A stretch of 64,000 bases of DNA from Eucommia ulmoides (taxonomy: Eukaryota; Streptophyta; Magnoliopsida; Garryales; Eucommiaceae), in contig CM028330.1 in the NCBI GenBank assembly GCA_016647705.1, positions 28,538,649 to 28,602,648 of the forward strand. The letters are read 5' to 3'. Under the pieces are notes generated by a model. The model was not told the DNA's origin. It saw only the letters and a list, made by a program, of their open reading frames with translations, and did not search any database. Below are positions 32,557 to 44,970 of the stretch, piece after piece. A program made the translations under genes and the position numbers. The number at the start of each line of letters is the position of its first letter. The stretch's first letter is position 1.

Positions 32557-33901
32557 TGGTAGCGTCATATTACGTCGCTACTTTCACCGCAAGTATACGG
32601 GTTGAGTTTTAGTATAGATTAGGAAGAGTAGGGGTTGTCATATCAACAGGGATTTGATTAGATTATCGTTGAGTACCGCAATTGTCATAACCGGACTTTA
32701 TCTAGGCGACTTAAATTTATATATATTTTTTAATATAATAATATACTAAACTAATTAACTAATTAAACTAATATACTAGTATGATGTTTACGGGAAAATA
32801 TTTCCTAGGGATTAACTTCGTTCACTTAAATGTGTTCGTTTCAATCTACTTTACATTAATGACATTCCAATCTATTCGACAATCTTGGTATCGAAAACTC
32901 ACTCACTACCTTTCCCGAGTGTAAAGTAAATAAATATGTGATTTCGTGTCAACGCTGAAATCCCCCTTAACCGTCTATATGACACTTGGTCACATGAGTC
33001 TTTCCCCAACCTCACAGATTGCACATGATCTAATGATCCGAGAGGGCATTATCTATCCCGAGTATCAAACCACGTATTCTCAATATATCATAACAAGCAT
33101 ATAAAGAAAATTAAAGAACGGTAAACACAATCGAATAACGAAGAACAACCGTTAACGAAACACAATTCAAACAAACAACATTTTCATAAACTATATTAAT
33201 CTCATAGATAATCCATGTTAGTTAATGGTCATAACCACATATACAATAAAAAACGAGCTAAACATGCTTAAACAAACTACCAAAGTTAAGAAATAAAGAG
33301 ACAAACAAAAGAGTATAACTGTTATCCAAAGAATTGATGCCAAAACAACTCCGAGATCGTTCCCTCTTCTTGGAAATGTGATCTTCTCCTTTTGTTGTGT
33401 TGAGCCCGCTAAAATCTACTAAAATGTCTATCTCTGGTTCTATATTCGAAAATGGAGAAGGAAAGATCAAATAATGGGAACAAAATATCTAAAAAATACT
33501 TTACAGGTGCAAGGATCACCACTGCTGCGATGGTGATGTCGGCAGGCTCACTGCTGCAACGGTGGCTTGATCACTGCAGCGATGGTAAAGCAGAAGACTT
33601 TCTGCTCTTTCACCACTATAGCGGTGAAGGCCACCGCTGCAGTGGTGGACAGGCAAAGGTTTTTTGACTTCTCTATTGCTTCATCGCTGCACCGATGGGT
33701 CTGCATTTCTAAATTTGGCCTTTTTACTCATTTTTCCACTGTTTTTCTACCACCGTTCCACCGATTAAGTTGATTTTCAACCGTTTTTGCTCTTTTTGGT
33801 CCCAAACACCTAATTTATATAAAAATAAATTAAAACACTATAAAAATACTCAAAAACTATCATATTCATTTTGGAAATAAATGGATAAATTGCACCAATC
33901 A
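32557..33901 (-). repeat. N1 5' LTR
   Basis: 1345 bp, TGGTAGCGTC to GCACCAATCA on the plus strand. It lacks part of the conserved block near 33030, where a short deletion joins two segments. Palindromes with CTGCAG-like cores lie at 33520-33700. Confidence 0.8.
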
Positions 33902-36699
33902 ATAGGCAAACTCCATCAACGTCAAATGACCATCTCAACTATCAGGAAATTCTAGAATGCAATTCTTCGACATATCTCCCAATATTTGAATTGTAAGCTT
34001 CGATTGACCACCTGTCTGAGGATGAAAAGTTGTACAAAATTTTAACTTGAAGACTCGGCCAAAATTTTGACGTAAATATTGGATCTCTATCCGACACTAT
34101 GGAAGTCGGCGCACCATGCAATCTAACAATCTCATCAATATACAATTTTGCATACTTATCCATGGAGTACGTCATTTTCACGGCCAGAAAATGGGCAGAC
34201 ATGGTAAGTCTATCAATAATCACCCAAATATAATTATACTCTTTCTGGTTACGGGGCAATCCCGAAACAAAATCCATCATGATATGTTCCCATTTCCACT
34301 CTGGGATAGGTAAAGGCTGCAATAATCCACCCGAACGCTAGTGCTCGATCTTAACTTGCTGACAAACAAGACACCTGGCAATAAATTTTATAATTTCTCG
34401 TTTCATTCCATTCCACTAATAGTATTCTCGCAAAATCTTGATACATTTTGGTACTGCCTGGATGTATTGCATATGCTGAGTTGTGCACTTCCTCCAAGAC
34501 TTCTTTTTTCATATCAGTATTATTAGGTATACACAATCTATTATCAAATATCAAGGCTTAATCATTATCCCTGACACAATAGTTGGCTCTTTGACCCTTC
34601 TTTACTTCATCTTTGATCTTCCTTAATTGGGCAACTGACTTCTGCGCTTCTATAATATGGTCAATTAACGTCAGTCTCAAGGTCAAGGTCACAAGCAACA
34701 CTACCGTCTGACTAACCACCAACTAGACTCATAGAGATCTTAGTTCGGTATATAGGTTATTGTAAACAACTCGAAGGTGTGTGACCGAACCTGCCGATTT
34801 TTTACTCAACGCATCTGCTACAATATTGGCCTTTCGAGGAAGGTAATGTATAGTACAATCATAGTCCTTGATCAACTCAATCCAATGCCTCTGTCTCAGA
34901 TTTAGTTCCTTTTGAGTAAACAAAAATTTTAAACTCTAGTAGTCAGTGTATATCTCACAAGTCTCGCCATGCAGATAATGTCTCCAGAGTTTCAAGGCGA
35001 ACACAATCGTCGCCAGTTCTAAATCATGCATCGGGTAGTTACACTCATGATTCTTTAATTGTTAAGAGGCATATGCAATTAAGTGACCATATTGCACTAG
35101 TACACAACCTAGCCCTTAGTGTGAAGCGTCATTATACATCACAAAGTCGCGGCCTTCTATCGAAAGAGAAAATATTGGCGTAGATATCAATCTACTTTTC
35201 AGCTCCTGGAAGCTCTGTTCACATTTGTCAATCAACTCGAATTTAGATTCCTTGCGGGTCAATCGGGTCAACGGGCATCTTTAATAGAAAATCCCTGAAC
35301 AAACCAGCGATAATAACCCACCAGTCCCAGGAAATTTCGAACCTCGGTCACTATTTTCGGTCTTTCCCACTGGACGACAGCTTCAACTTTCTTTAGATCG
35401 ACTTGAATACCATTACTGGAGATAACATGCCCCAATAATACAACTCTATCCAACCAAAACTCACATTTACTGAACTTTGCATATAATTACTTCTCTCAAA
35501 GTCTGTACACAATCTTGAGATGCTCTGCATGTTCTTCTTTATTTTGGGAATAGATCAATATATCATCAATAAACAAGATAAAAAACTGATCTAGATAAGG
35601 CTGAAATATCCAATTTATCAGATCCATAAAAGCAATTGGGGCATTTGTCAACCCAAACGGCATAACTGGAAATTCCTAATAGCCATACCTTATACAAAAT
35701 GTCATTTTTGACACGTCACTGTCCCTGACTTCTAGCTGATGATATCTTGATCGAAGATCTATTTTGGAAAATACCCTGACCTTCTACAACTGATCGAACA
35801 GATTATCAATTCTAGGCAACGGGTATTTGTTACGAATCATTACCTTCTTCAACTTCTTCCTTACGAATAACACTAGGGCTCCCCACGGAGAAACACTAGG
35901 TCTGATGAACCAGCGGGCTAATGAATCTTGCAATTGAATTTTTAACTCCTTTAGCTCAGTAGGTGTCATACGATAAGGTGGAATTGATATAGAAGAAGTT
36001 CCCGGGAGTAATTCAATAGCGAACTCAATTTCCCTATTCACTGGCAACCCTAGCAATTCTTTTGGAAATACATCGGGAAAATCCCCAACTATTGGGATAT
36101 CTACCACCTGTACCTCATTCTGGTTGGTGTCAATCACATGCGCGAGGTATCCCTAGCATCACTTATTTAATAATTTCCTAGCCTCTAGAACTGAAATTAA
36201 ACTAACAGGGGTAATAATTCTATCCCCGAAAAATACAAACTCTAACTCGCCTTGGATTTGAAAGTAACTTCATTTTTAAAACAATTGATTGTGGCAAGAT
36301 AGTGGGATAGCAAATCCATACCCAGTATCACATTAAAATCGTGAATACTCAGGGGTAATAGATCCACCGACAGTTCTCTATCACCAATACAAAGCGGACT
36401 ACCTTTATACGCACTATCTATCAACACGGACTTGCCTACAGGGGTAGAGATAATAATACTACATGATAGAGAAGTGGGAAATTTTCCTACATTCATCATA
36501 ATGGTCGTCGAAACAAATGAATAAGTAAAACCGGGATCGATAAGTATACGTGCATCTCTATCATAAAGACATGATACTTGTAACCATATCTAGAGTAGCC
36601 TAGGCATCTTGTTGTATAGTAGTAAAAACACGACCCAGGGATAAAGGTCTACTGGCCGATCCTCTACCACGACTTGAACACTGCTAGGGCAGACACTAC
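33902..36699 (-). pseudogene. Chromovirus (Tekay/Del-like) pol remnant: protease, RT, RNase H, part of integrase
   Basis: Minus-strand order: protease (about 36600-36242) with L-I-D-P-G-F at the active site and a G-M-D-L-L flap-side motif; RT (about 36137-35268) with [23 protein letters not shown] and the catalytic F-I-D-D at 35562-35573; RNase H (about 34990-34729) ending [14 protein letters not shown]; integrase (about 34554-33942) with a decayed HHCC region, W-E-H-I-M-M-D-F and S-D-R-D-P-I-F-T-S. Many stops and frameshifts break it. It ends in the E-F-A-Y integrase codons where N1 inserted and begins just after gag where E7 inserted. In life it would copy and integrate a chromovirus. Now it is a fragment with no LTR in view. 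Confidence 0.85.
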
Positions 36700-38078
36700 T
36701 GATAGGTGTAATTTGTCTATATATTCCCAACCTGGTTTTGGTAGTTTTTGAGTATTTTTAATATGTTTTAATACGTTTATATTTGTTTTGTCATAAACCA
36801 AGTATTTGGGGTAAAAAGGGACAAAAATGATCCATAAACGAGCAAGTCGGTGGAAGAGCGGTAGAGAAAACGAACAAAAAGTTATATTTTCTGAACCTGC
36901 ATCCACCGCTGCAGCGGTTAAAGTACATAGAGTTGATGATTTTCCACCACTGCAGTGGTAAAACCACCGGTACAACGATCAAAATGAAGAGTGTTGCTGA
37001 ACACTCCACTGCTGCAGCGGTCACCCGCTAGAAACCTACTGACTTCTCCACCGCTACTGCGGTCATGCGCTAGATAGTTTAGATATTTTAGGATATTTTA
37101 TTGATATTTTGGATCCTATAATTATCGTATCTTCTCCCCCAAACACATGGTTGATGTTTTCGGAGTCTTGAGAGCTCCAAGACATTTCCAACCTATAGAA
37201 GATCATCACGGCCAAGAGGAGGAAATGTTCTCAGAGCAGTTTTAGCATCGGATCTTCGGATAACAGCTAGTCTCCTTGTTTCCCTCTTTTATTTCTTAGT
37301 TTGGTTGGTTTTTTTTGTATATGTTTAGCTAATTTCTAATTGTATATCAGGCTATAACCATGTGTAGCTAATCATATATTGTCTATGGCTTGATTGACTT
37401 CATGTAAGCATTATTTGTATAAAATTAATGTTTTGTTAATGGTTGTTCTTGTCTATTTGATTGTGTTTACCGTTTTTTCACATTTATATACTTGTTATGA
37501 TATATTGAAAATTCAGGATTTAACATTCGGGAGAGGTAACACCGAATTCGGACTAGGGTTTAAACACAATGCGATAATCTAAAGACCCGGGAGGGCGTTA
37601 GAAAGTGTGCAATCCGTGAGGTTGGGGCAAGACTCATAGGACCAAGTGTCATATAGATGCTCGAGGGGGACTTCAACATTCACACGAAGTTATATATTCA
37701 TTCACTTTACGCTCAGGAGATGTAGTGAGTGAGTTTTCGATACCTAGATTGTCGAATAGATTAGAATGTCATTAATATAAAGTCGATTGAAACGAACACG
37801 TTTAAGTGAACGTAGTTAATCCCTAGAGAATAATTTCCCATAAACATCATACTAGTATTTAGTATTATAGTTTAGTAATTAATTTAGTTTAGTATATTAT
37901 ATTAACAAAAATATAAATTTGAGTCGCCTAGATAAAGATAGGTTATGATAATCACGGTACTCAACGACAATTCTAATCCAATCCTTGTGGATATGACAAC
38001 CCCTACTCTTCCCAATCTATACTAAAACTTGACCCATATACTTCCGGTGAAAGTAGCGACGTAATTTACGCGCTACCA
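36700..38078 (+). repeat. E7 5' LTR
   Basis: 1379 bp, TGATAGGTGTAATTTGTC to GCGCTACCA. Palindromes CCACCGCTGCAGCGGT (36905), CCACCACTGCAGTGGT (36945), CCACCGGTACAACGAT, CCACTGCTGCAGCGGT (37005) and CCACCGCTACTGCGGT (37048), upstream of CCTATAATTATCG (37116). The frames 36664-36975 and 37394-37582 are LTR sequence. Confidence 0.85.
36903..37066 (+). repeat. Palindrome array in the E7 LTR
   Basis: Five units of the form CCACCGC-core-GCGGTC with CTGCAG cores in three. At 36945 the two arms read CCAC..GTGG around CTGCAG, a compensated change of both arms (CCGC to CCAC, GCGG to GTGG) that keeps the inverted repeat. Confidence 0.8.
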
Positions 38079-38084
38079 AGTTTT

Positions 38085-38106
38085 TGGCGCCGTTGTCGGG
38101 GATTGG
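38085..38106 (+). promoter_or_regulatory. E7 primer-binding site (tRNA-Asp)
   Basis: TGGCGCCGTTGTCGGGGATT, one mismatch in 18 to the tRNA-Asp 3' complement. Confidence 0.85.
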
Positions 38107-38217
38107 TTTTTAGATTGTTGTTGATATTGTGAGTAACTAACTTGATTTTAATTTAGATATTTATTGTGTTTAAATATTTGTGCTTGTAGTTTTGTTTTTC
38201 ATGCAGGGTACTTAAAG

Positions 38218-39162
38218 ATGCTAGATCAACAAGTATTGTTGTATTTCTTTCAAATTGATTCCGAACCATTTTATTGTGCTTAGGATCGATACTAGGAATT
38301 GCTACTCCAGTTCTCCAACCATTGTTTCACAAGGGAGTGTCAACTACTGAAGTTCCTTAATGGGTTACTAGCCGCAATAAGAAATTGAGTTGAAGGAGGA
38401 AACGATACCACCTCTTTCGACTAATTAACCGTGGATGAAGTCTATCGGTTGTTGGAAGACATGGCGGAGTATGATTTTCACTATTGGAATTATTTATCAA
38501 GCTACCAAAGCTTGGAAGATAGTTCCACCATTTCGACACCATAAATTAACATCCCTGACCAACAGGAGAAGTCTTCCCCCCTAGAAGAAATGTTAGCTGA
38601 ATTTATGGGAGAGAATTAAGCTTTCGGGAGGGAGACAAATGACCGGCTAAATAAGCACGAGGATTATCTTGATAATATTGAGTCAATCTACGCCAAAATC
38701 GATGCAACCGTAACGTTTCTTTAGACGCAAATCAGTCAGCTAATCTGCTTTATTGAGCCTAAGTCAGAAATGGTGGCACTGAGAGACAGAAACGCCACAT
38801 TCAGTGAAAGCTACCACGAGGAACCGGATACGAGCTGAAGGAAACCCAAGCGTAGATCGAAGATTCTGATTCTTCACCATTAGAGATCCACTTTGTCATG
38901 CCCAAATAGATCGAAGACGATCACATCTTCGAGAATCCGATGTGGCTGACTTGTCATTCGCCGCCATTAGCACCATTCGTTCAAGCTTTCCAAGCACACG
39001 AGATGACAATGAATTGAGTTAAAAGTACGAGCTATACAATGCAAAATCTCATATGTCTTGAGGGCGTTCTGAACCAAGACCCATATGTAGTGTTGTATGA
39101 CACTTACTATGGGCGGAAGCTACTCTTTGATGAATACTTCTCTATGTCAAGCCAAAGACCTT
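38218..39162 (+). pseudogene. E7 chimeric gag-derived ORF (heavily decayed)
   Basis: ATG CTA GAT CAA CAA GTA, then the FFQIDSEPFYCA and FLNGLLAA blocks, DEVYRLLEDMAEYDF, the coil (R-E-T-N-D-R-L-N-K-H-E-D) and a frame change near 38830, where a short deletion removes the G-R-S-L-G-E-F block. The C-terminal region persists as DNA (QDDHI-like and LFDE-like codons) in shifted frames. At least eight stops. Several lie where relatives have CAA, CAG or TGG. No product expected. Confidence 0.65.
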
Positions 39163-39175
39163 AAATAAAGTGCTT

Positions 39176-39193
39176 CTTGGGAGGCAACCCAAG
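39176..39193 (+). other. Hairpin after E7 ORF
   Basis: CTTGGGAGGCAACCCAAG, identical to the E5 copy although the ORF before it is heavily decayed. Confidence 0.7.
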
Positions 39194-39368
39194 TTAAAAA
39201 TAAATTATATCCATCACTGTCAACTTCATTTGGAGGCAAGATTGTCTCGCCTCCCATGTATGTGTTCTAAACCCCCTTCGTCGACATGCTTTATTTCAAA
39301 TATTGAGATTGATGATTGGGTCGCTGTGGACACTGCCCGATTTAAGTTTGTGGGTGATGTGTAGTATG

Positions 39369-40792
39369 TGATTGGTTGAAAATGCCAATCTACTTCTAAG
39401 CCAAATTTGGTAGTGTTTTAGTGTTTTAGTAATATTTTATTGCGTTTTTATTTGTTTTTATGTAAATCTGGTATAGGGACATAATTGAGTGATAAACAAG
39501 TAGACTGGTGGGAAACCGGTGAAGAAATAATGAAGGAAATAAGGTTTCAGGATACCAAACCTACTACCGCGGCAGTCAAGCCATCGCCGAGACGGTGGAA
39601 ATGCAAGGAGAATTGCACCAGTCTTACTGCCACAACAGTCATTCACCACCGTGGCGGTAAAAGTCCAGAGAGCTTAGGTTTTAGTTCATTGCCACAATGG
39701 TCATTCATCGCCGTAGCGGTGAAGTCAACTGACTTACTCACCGTTGCAGCGATGAACCACCACCCTGGCGGTCATTCTGTACAGAAAATATCTATTTTCT
39801 AGATATTTTGAAGACTTATATTTAAGCCCCTTGTTTTCCTACTTTGTCAAGAATGTTCCACATGTTAGAAACTTGATCTTAGGCTATTCTTGAGAGCTCA
39901 AAGAGGAGATTCAACATTTTGGAGAAGATGAAACAATCCCAGACCGATCTTTGGTGACAATGGACTATTCCACTCTAAGATTTGATCATTCATTCTTTTG
40001 TTTTTATCTTTGTAATCAACTTTTCATATCTAATGATGATGAATCCCTTTTGTTTTAATATTTGTATGGCTAAGATCATGGTAGGCTAGATAAATATTAT
40101 TTAGGGATTAATGTAACTCATGTAAATACATGTTTGATTGAATATATGATAATTTAATGGTTGTTTGTCTAAATCCGATTGTGTTTATCATTTTATTACA
40201 ATTTTAATATGCTTGTTACGATATTAGGGTTGGTTTTAAGAATACACAATTTAACACTTGGAAGAGGTAACCCCAGATTCGGACTAGGGTTAAACACATC
40301 ACAACGATCTAACGACCTGGGAGGACGTTAGAAAGTGTGAAATCCATGAGGTTGGGTCAAGACTCATATGACTATGTGTTCTATAAAATGCTAGAGGGGG
40401 ACTTCGGCGTTAACGTGAAGTCATATAATCACTCATTTTATACTCGGGAGAGGTAATGAGAGAGTTTGATATACTTAAATTGTTGGATAGGATAAACACC
40501 ATTATTGTTAATTAAGAAAAGTCAAACATGTATTAAGTGAATGAAACAAATCCCTAGGTAAACCATTTCATTAGAATTATCCCAACAGTTGTTAGTTTAA
40601 CTTAGTTTTTTTAAATATTCAACTTCAAACAGTTCTTAAACCATCGAGTTAATATAAGACTATATAAATTATGGTATTAAATTAATCAAACACGTTTCCC
40701 AGAGGACGATATCCAATCGAGAGGTCCACTATATTAAAACTTGACCTTGTGCACTTACGAGTAAATTAAGACGTGAAAAATGAACGCATCCA
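39369..40792 (+). repeat. E8 left LTR
   Basis: 1424 bp, TGATTGGTTGAAAATGCC to GCATCCA. Palindromes CTACCGCGGCAGTC, CCATCGCCGAGACGGTGG, CACCACCGTGGCGGTA, CATCGCCGTAGCGGTGA and CCACCACCCTGGCGGTCA at 39563-39777, with TATATTTAAGC near 39819. Confidence 0.75.
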
Positions 40793-40798
40793 AGTTTT

Positions 40799-40815
40799 TG
40801 GCACCGTTTCTGGGG
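40799..40815 (+). promoter_or_regulatory. E8 primer-binding site
   Basis: TGGCACCGTTTCTGGGG, a three-mismatch version of the tRNA-Asp complement. Confidence 0.7.
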
Positions 40816-40945
40816 TAGTGCTTTTTGGATTTGGTTGATATTGTGACCAAGTGGTTGAACATTAAATTAGACAATTTTTTGTTTTTTTTCTTTCAATTAA
40901 ATTCATTATTTATAATTTGTTTCATTTGTTGTGATCGAGTAGTGC

Positions 40946-42576
40946 ATGCAACGTAGTAAAAGATGGAATTTTTCCCTCTTGATCCTGAGATCGAGTGTAC
41001 CTTGAGAAGGATAAGGAGATAGAGAAGAAGCTAAGCTCAAACTATGGCCGACGGTAGAGACGATCGTATGCCACAAATGCCGCAACAACTGCCAGTATCA
41101 CAAGTACTACCGCAGCAACCTTTGGAACCTGAAGCTACTATCAGCCAGTTATGCTTAATAACTATTCTGGAATTCAGAGAAATCTAATCCAAGCCAAAAA
41201 ATTTGAATTAAATCCCGCCCTAATCAATATAGTGCAACAAAACCAATATAGCGGGAAACTGCACGAGGACCCCAATGTCCATCTGGCAAAATTTTTAAAG
41301 ATATGTGATACAGTTAAAATCAACGGTGTTGTTGAGGATGTAATACGGTTGAGGTTATTTACGTTCTCATTTCGTGACCGAGCACGAAATTGGTTACAAT
41401 CGATCCAACTAGGGAGTATCAACACTTAGGAGGACCTTACTCAAAGGTTCCTTACTAAGTTTTTCCCACCTTTGATGACTTCTCAACTCAAAGGTAAAAT
41501 AGCGCAATTTTTCCAGAGGGACTTCGAGCCATTGTTTGAAGCATGGGAAATGTTTAAGGATCTATTACATCGGTGCCCCTAACACGGGTATCAAGATTGG
41601 TTTCAAACCCAACCCTTCTACAATAGGTTGGATGGACAAATAAGAACCATAGTTGATGCCACCTCAGGAGGATCATTGTTATCAAAAACACCTGTTGAAG
41701 CAAATACGTTACTGGAGGAAATGGCAGCCAATAATTACCAATGGCCAAACAAGAGGAACACGGAATGAAAGGTATCTTCACTTTAAGAAGTTGATCATAT
41801 TTTTATCTTATCACCCCAAATCTCAAAACTCTCAAATCAATTGGTTGCCTTTTCTACTAAAGATGCTTCGTCTAGTCGTGAAGCGTAGAACATTGCAAGC
41901 AGTTCTCAACCCGGATGGGATAGTGGATTCGAAGAAGGTTATTTTATCAACAATCAGCTTATACTTTTAGGCTTGCCGCCAATATTCTAACTCACTATCA
42001 TCTGGGACTTTGGAACCATGAAAATTTTTCATATGCGAACAATTAGAACACGTTGCAGCCACCTCCCGGCTATAGAACACAAGCTCAAGGTTATCTTATG
42101 CAACAAAATTGCCAAATGCAATAACTTCCTAATCAAAATCAAAATTCGAACTCGGAAGAACTGATGGGTTCTTTCATAAGGAAAAGTAAACAATATTGTG
42201 TGAGACGCACAACAAGCTTAACAAGCCTGAGAAGAGGCTTGACTCGATTGAGACCACATGTATAAACACAAATGCTATTGTGAAATCATTCAAGACTCAG
42301 ATCGGACAACTTAAAAGTGTGATCCAAGATCAGACCAAGGGAAAGTTTTCTAGCAACACGAAAACTAACCCAAGGGAATGCAAGGCAATTATGTTAAGAA
42401 ACAGAAAAGAGGTTGAAGCAAGTAAGCCGATGGAAGAAGAGTCAGGGATAAGTCATCATGTTGACCATAATACACCAAAGAGATATGTGGAGGAGGAAGT
42501 TGATGAAAAAGTAGATAAGAGAAAGGAGGAGGAGAATGAAGACAAGATGGAAAAGAAAAATAAGAAGAAGAAATAA
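40946..42576 (+). pseudogene. Athila-type gag (broken)
   Basis: The gag of an Athila lineage element, the structural protein that packages element RNA. N-terminal D-P-E-I-E-C-T-L-R-R-I-R near 40975 (a base is missing before it), then the F-E-L-N-P-A-L-I-N-I-V-Q-Q-N-Q-Y-S-G block, D-P-N-V-H-L-A-K-F-L, R-A-R-N-W-L-Q-S, the L-T-K-F-F-P-P block, the F-F-Q-R-D-F-E-P-L-F-E-A-W motif and F-Y-N-R-L-D-G in the C-terminal core. From 42196 a coil ends in T-Q-I-G-Q-L with N-P-R-E-C-K-A-I-M-L-R-N after it. Stops and at least two frameshifts. No zinc knuckle seen. The coil and FFQRDFEP block are what the E1-type ORF shares. Confidence 0.8.
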
Positions 42577-42599
42577 GACAAAGTTGAAGAGAAGAGATG

Positions 42600-43446
42600 A
42601 GATTAAAGGGTGATTCTAGGGAGATTTACATTCCTGGACAATCCACTAATTCTAACCACACCTTTGCCTTATCCACAACGATTCCAAAAGAAGAAGTTGG
42701 ACCATCAATTTGCAAAGTTTCTTGACATCTTTAGCAAAATACAAATCAACATACCTTTTGCGAATGCGTTAGAACAAATTCGCAATTATAGAAGTTCTTG
42801 ACAGACATAATAACAAATAAAAAGAAACTGGAGGAATACGAGACGGTAAAAATGACAAAGGAATGTAGTACTATACTGCATAGGAAATTGCCTAAAAAGC
42901 TGAAGGATCCTGGTAGTTTCACGATTCCGTGTACTATCAGGAAATCTCATTTTAACAAAGCACTATGTAATCTTAGTGCTAGTATCAACCTGATTCCATC
43001 TTCTATCTACTGGAAGTTGGGGCTCGGTAATGCAAAGACAACCACAATTTTCCTTCAAATGGCAGACCGATCGTTGACCTATTCAAAAGGAATTATTGAG
43101 AATGTCTTGGTAAATGTGGACAAGTTCATCTTCCCGGTGGACTTTGTCGTCTTAGAAATTGAGGAGGATATGGAGATTCCAATCATCCTTGGAAGGCTTC
43201 TTTTTTTTCATAGGAAAGGCTTTAATTGATGTATATAATGGAAATTTGACGTTGCTAGTAAACGAAGATGAGGTAAAGTTTAACATTTTCAAAACTATGA
43301 ATGTTTCAAATGAATGTCGTAAATACAACCGAGTAGATGTTGTTGACTCGTTTGTAAAGGAACTATTTCATGAAAATATGGATACGGATCCATTGGAGCA
43401 TACACTCACAAATGCATCACGACGTTTAGTAGAAGGTGAGACTTAA
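42600..43446 (+). pseudogene. Athila-type aspartic protease with lost catalytic Asp
   Basis: Protease region of an Athila pol, normally processing gag. Frame 42798-43229 reads K-L-E-E-Y-E-T-V, L-P-K-K-L-K-D-P-G-S-F-T-I-P-C-T-I, then A-L-C-N-L-S-A-S-I-N-L-I-P at the active site, where relatives have D-L-G-A-S. The Asp codon is AAT (42969-42971) and the Gly codon AGT, both explicable by G-to-A changes. I-I-L-G-R follows. A frameshift near 43200 leads into the flanking K-A-L-I-D-V block, which ends at a TAA at 43444. No RT follows. The sequence passes directly to the 3' region. Confidence 0.8.
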
Positions 43447-44970
43447 ATGCCTTGCCTTTTAGGTATGTGTTCAAAAAACCCTTCATTACCATAATACATG
43501 CCAAATGTTGAGTCGAAGTTGGGTTATTGTAGACACTGCCCATTCTAAGTTTGGGGGGCATTTTCTGTATTTTGCTTGTTTTGTATGTTTTCTTGTTCAC
43601 TGTCTGTTTGTTGGTTGTGTTAGTTTAAGTTTAAGTGTTGTTTAGTTACTTTCATACATGTTTCTTTAGTTTAGGTGCAAGTGTGTTTGTAGCCTGTTGT
43701 TTTTGTGTGTTGAGTTTTGTTGTTCGTCTTAACCATTACTCGATAATGATATTATTTTCTAGTTGTTTGTCGAGGTCAAGTTTAATGCCCATTCATGTGT
43801 GTTTTGTGTGCTTGACATCTCATTTTGGTAAAAGTCATTGTGGATCCTAATTTACACGACCACGTAAACTGAATGTACTAACTATCCAAATGATTTTAAG
43901 TCAATTATCCAGTTAGCCAAGTTTATGACAAATTTAAGGGATTCTAGAACTTGATTCGGGAAAATTCGAGGTGAAATCATAGGTGAGGTAGTTTAGGAGA
44001 AATGATTTAGGCATTCATTTTGATCGCTTGAGCCGTTGAAGCCTACCATGCAAATTATTTTACCTCTCGTTACCCCCGTCGAAGCCTTTTAGCTGTTTCA
44101 ATTCTGAACACACATCAAATACCCTAACTAATTAATTTTTTTTTTCCAAACCATTGTCTCTATACCTAAGGCACGAGCCGAGTTGTTACCAATTTAGCAT
44201 TTGTTTATGCTAATTGAAGTGAGAGATGGGGTTTTGGGTGAACTTTTGATTGGTTTGGTGTTCTAGTACTCACTTGTTATTTTTTTGTCGTTGTTCTACA
44301 CCTGTGAAATTGTACAAATTAAATAAGTTTGGGGGTGTGGCTAAAAAAAAAAACATGTTTAATTGTTTTTCGATAAGTGAGTATTGCGGTTTTAAAAGTA
44401 AGTTCGGGGTTGTATCGGGTTTGTCTTTGTCGGTATAAGTGTGATTGTGGGCTAATCGTCGTGCCTTGGGTATCGTTGATCTAATGACGCTTTCCTGTTT
44501 TATATTCTCGTTTTACCCTTGGTCAGTTGATAAAAATCAAACCAAGTTCTTTTGATCTCTGAGAATTGCTTAGCCTACGTTAGTGGAGAATGGAACTCAG
44601 TCTGGCATATGGAAATTATTTATCTTTTCGGTTTTAGTCATGAACTTTACTGGTGGATAATTCAATCCAGTCTTTGGATGGTTGTGTATTGAGAGTCGTA
44701 GCACATACACATGGAAATGATCTAGAATGGCATTTACCGTTATTGAATATTGAAATTCTAGAACACCACATAGTGTAATTTTACTCTTGAACTCGAAATG
44801 ATTGGAGGCTGTTGAGGGAAAACTTATTGGTCATTAGTTGAAATTCAAAACTCACACATCATTATTTTTAGTTCTTTGTGTCTTTTTTCATTTATATTTG
44901 TGTTCGTGAATTCGTTGTGGTAGTTTTGTTTTCTTATGTGAGTGTTTTTGCTAGAAAACTAGCAAAATTT
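43447..44970 (+). other. E8 non-coding 3' region
   Basis: Aligns with the E2/E4/E5 3' region, although those elements carry a different ORF. Second polypurine tract AAGTTTGGGGGTGTGG at 44325-44340 followed by an A run. No gene. Confidence 0.65.

Larger units (their letters stand above)
8450..33901 (-). mobile_element. N1: Athila-like element, split by nested insertions
   Basis: Minus-strand order: 5' LTR 33901-32557, primer site 32551-32531, ORF 32419-31409, 3' region with two polypurine tracts, 3' LTR in two pieces (27675-26889 and 8997-8450). The 3' LTR is split by E4 with a CAAGC/CAAAC duplication. The 3' region is split by a solo SIRE-like LTR. N1 lies in a chromovirus integrase. Its duplication is imperfect (ATATT left, ATAGG right), but the integrase frame continues across it. 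Confidence 0.75.
36700..39368 (+). mobile_element. E7: non-autonomous Athila-like element, left part
   Basis: 5' LTR 36700-38078, primer site 38085-38106, decayed ORF 38218-39162, hairpin, start of the 3' region, then cut at GTGTAGTATG by E8. Its right part is not found beyond E8, where copia sequence follows, so a deletion or rearrangement removed it. Confidence 0.75.

Noticed and set aside
33902-36699. Chromovirus fragment flanked by inverted LTRs, looking like a novel composite transposon
   Set aside because: The flanking LTRs belong to N1 and E7, independent insertions. The integrase frame continues on the far side of N1, so the fragment is the host, not the cargo.
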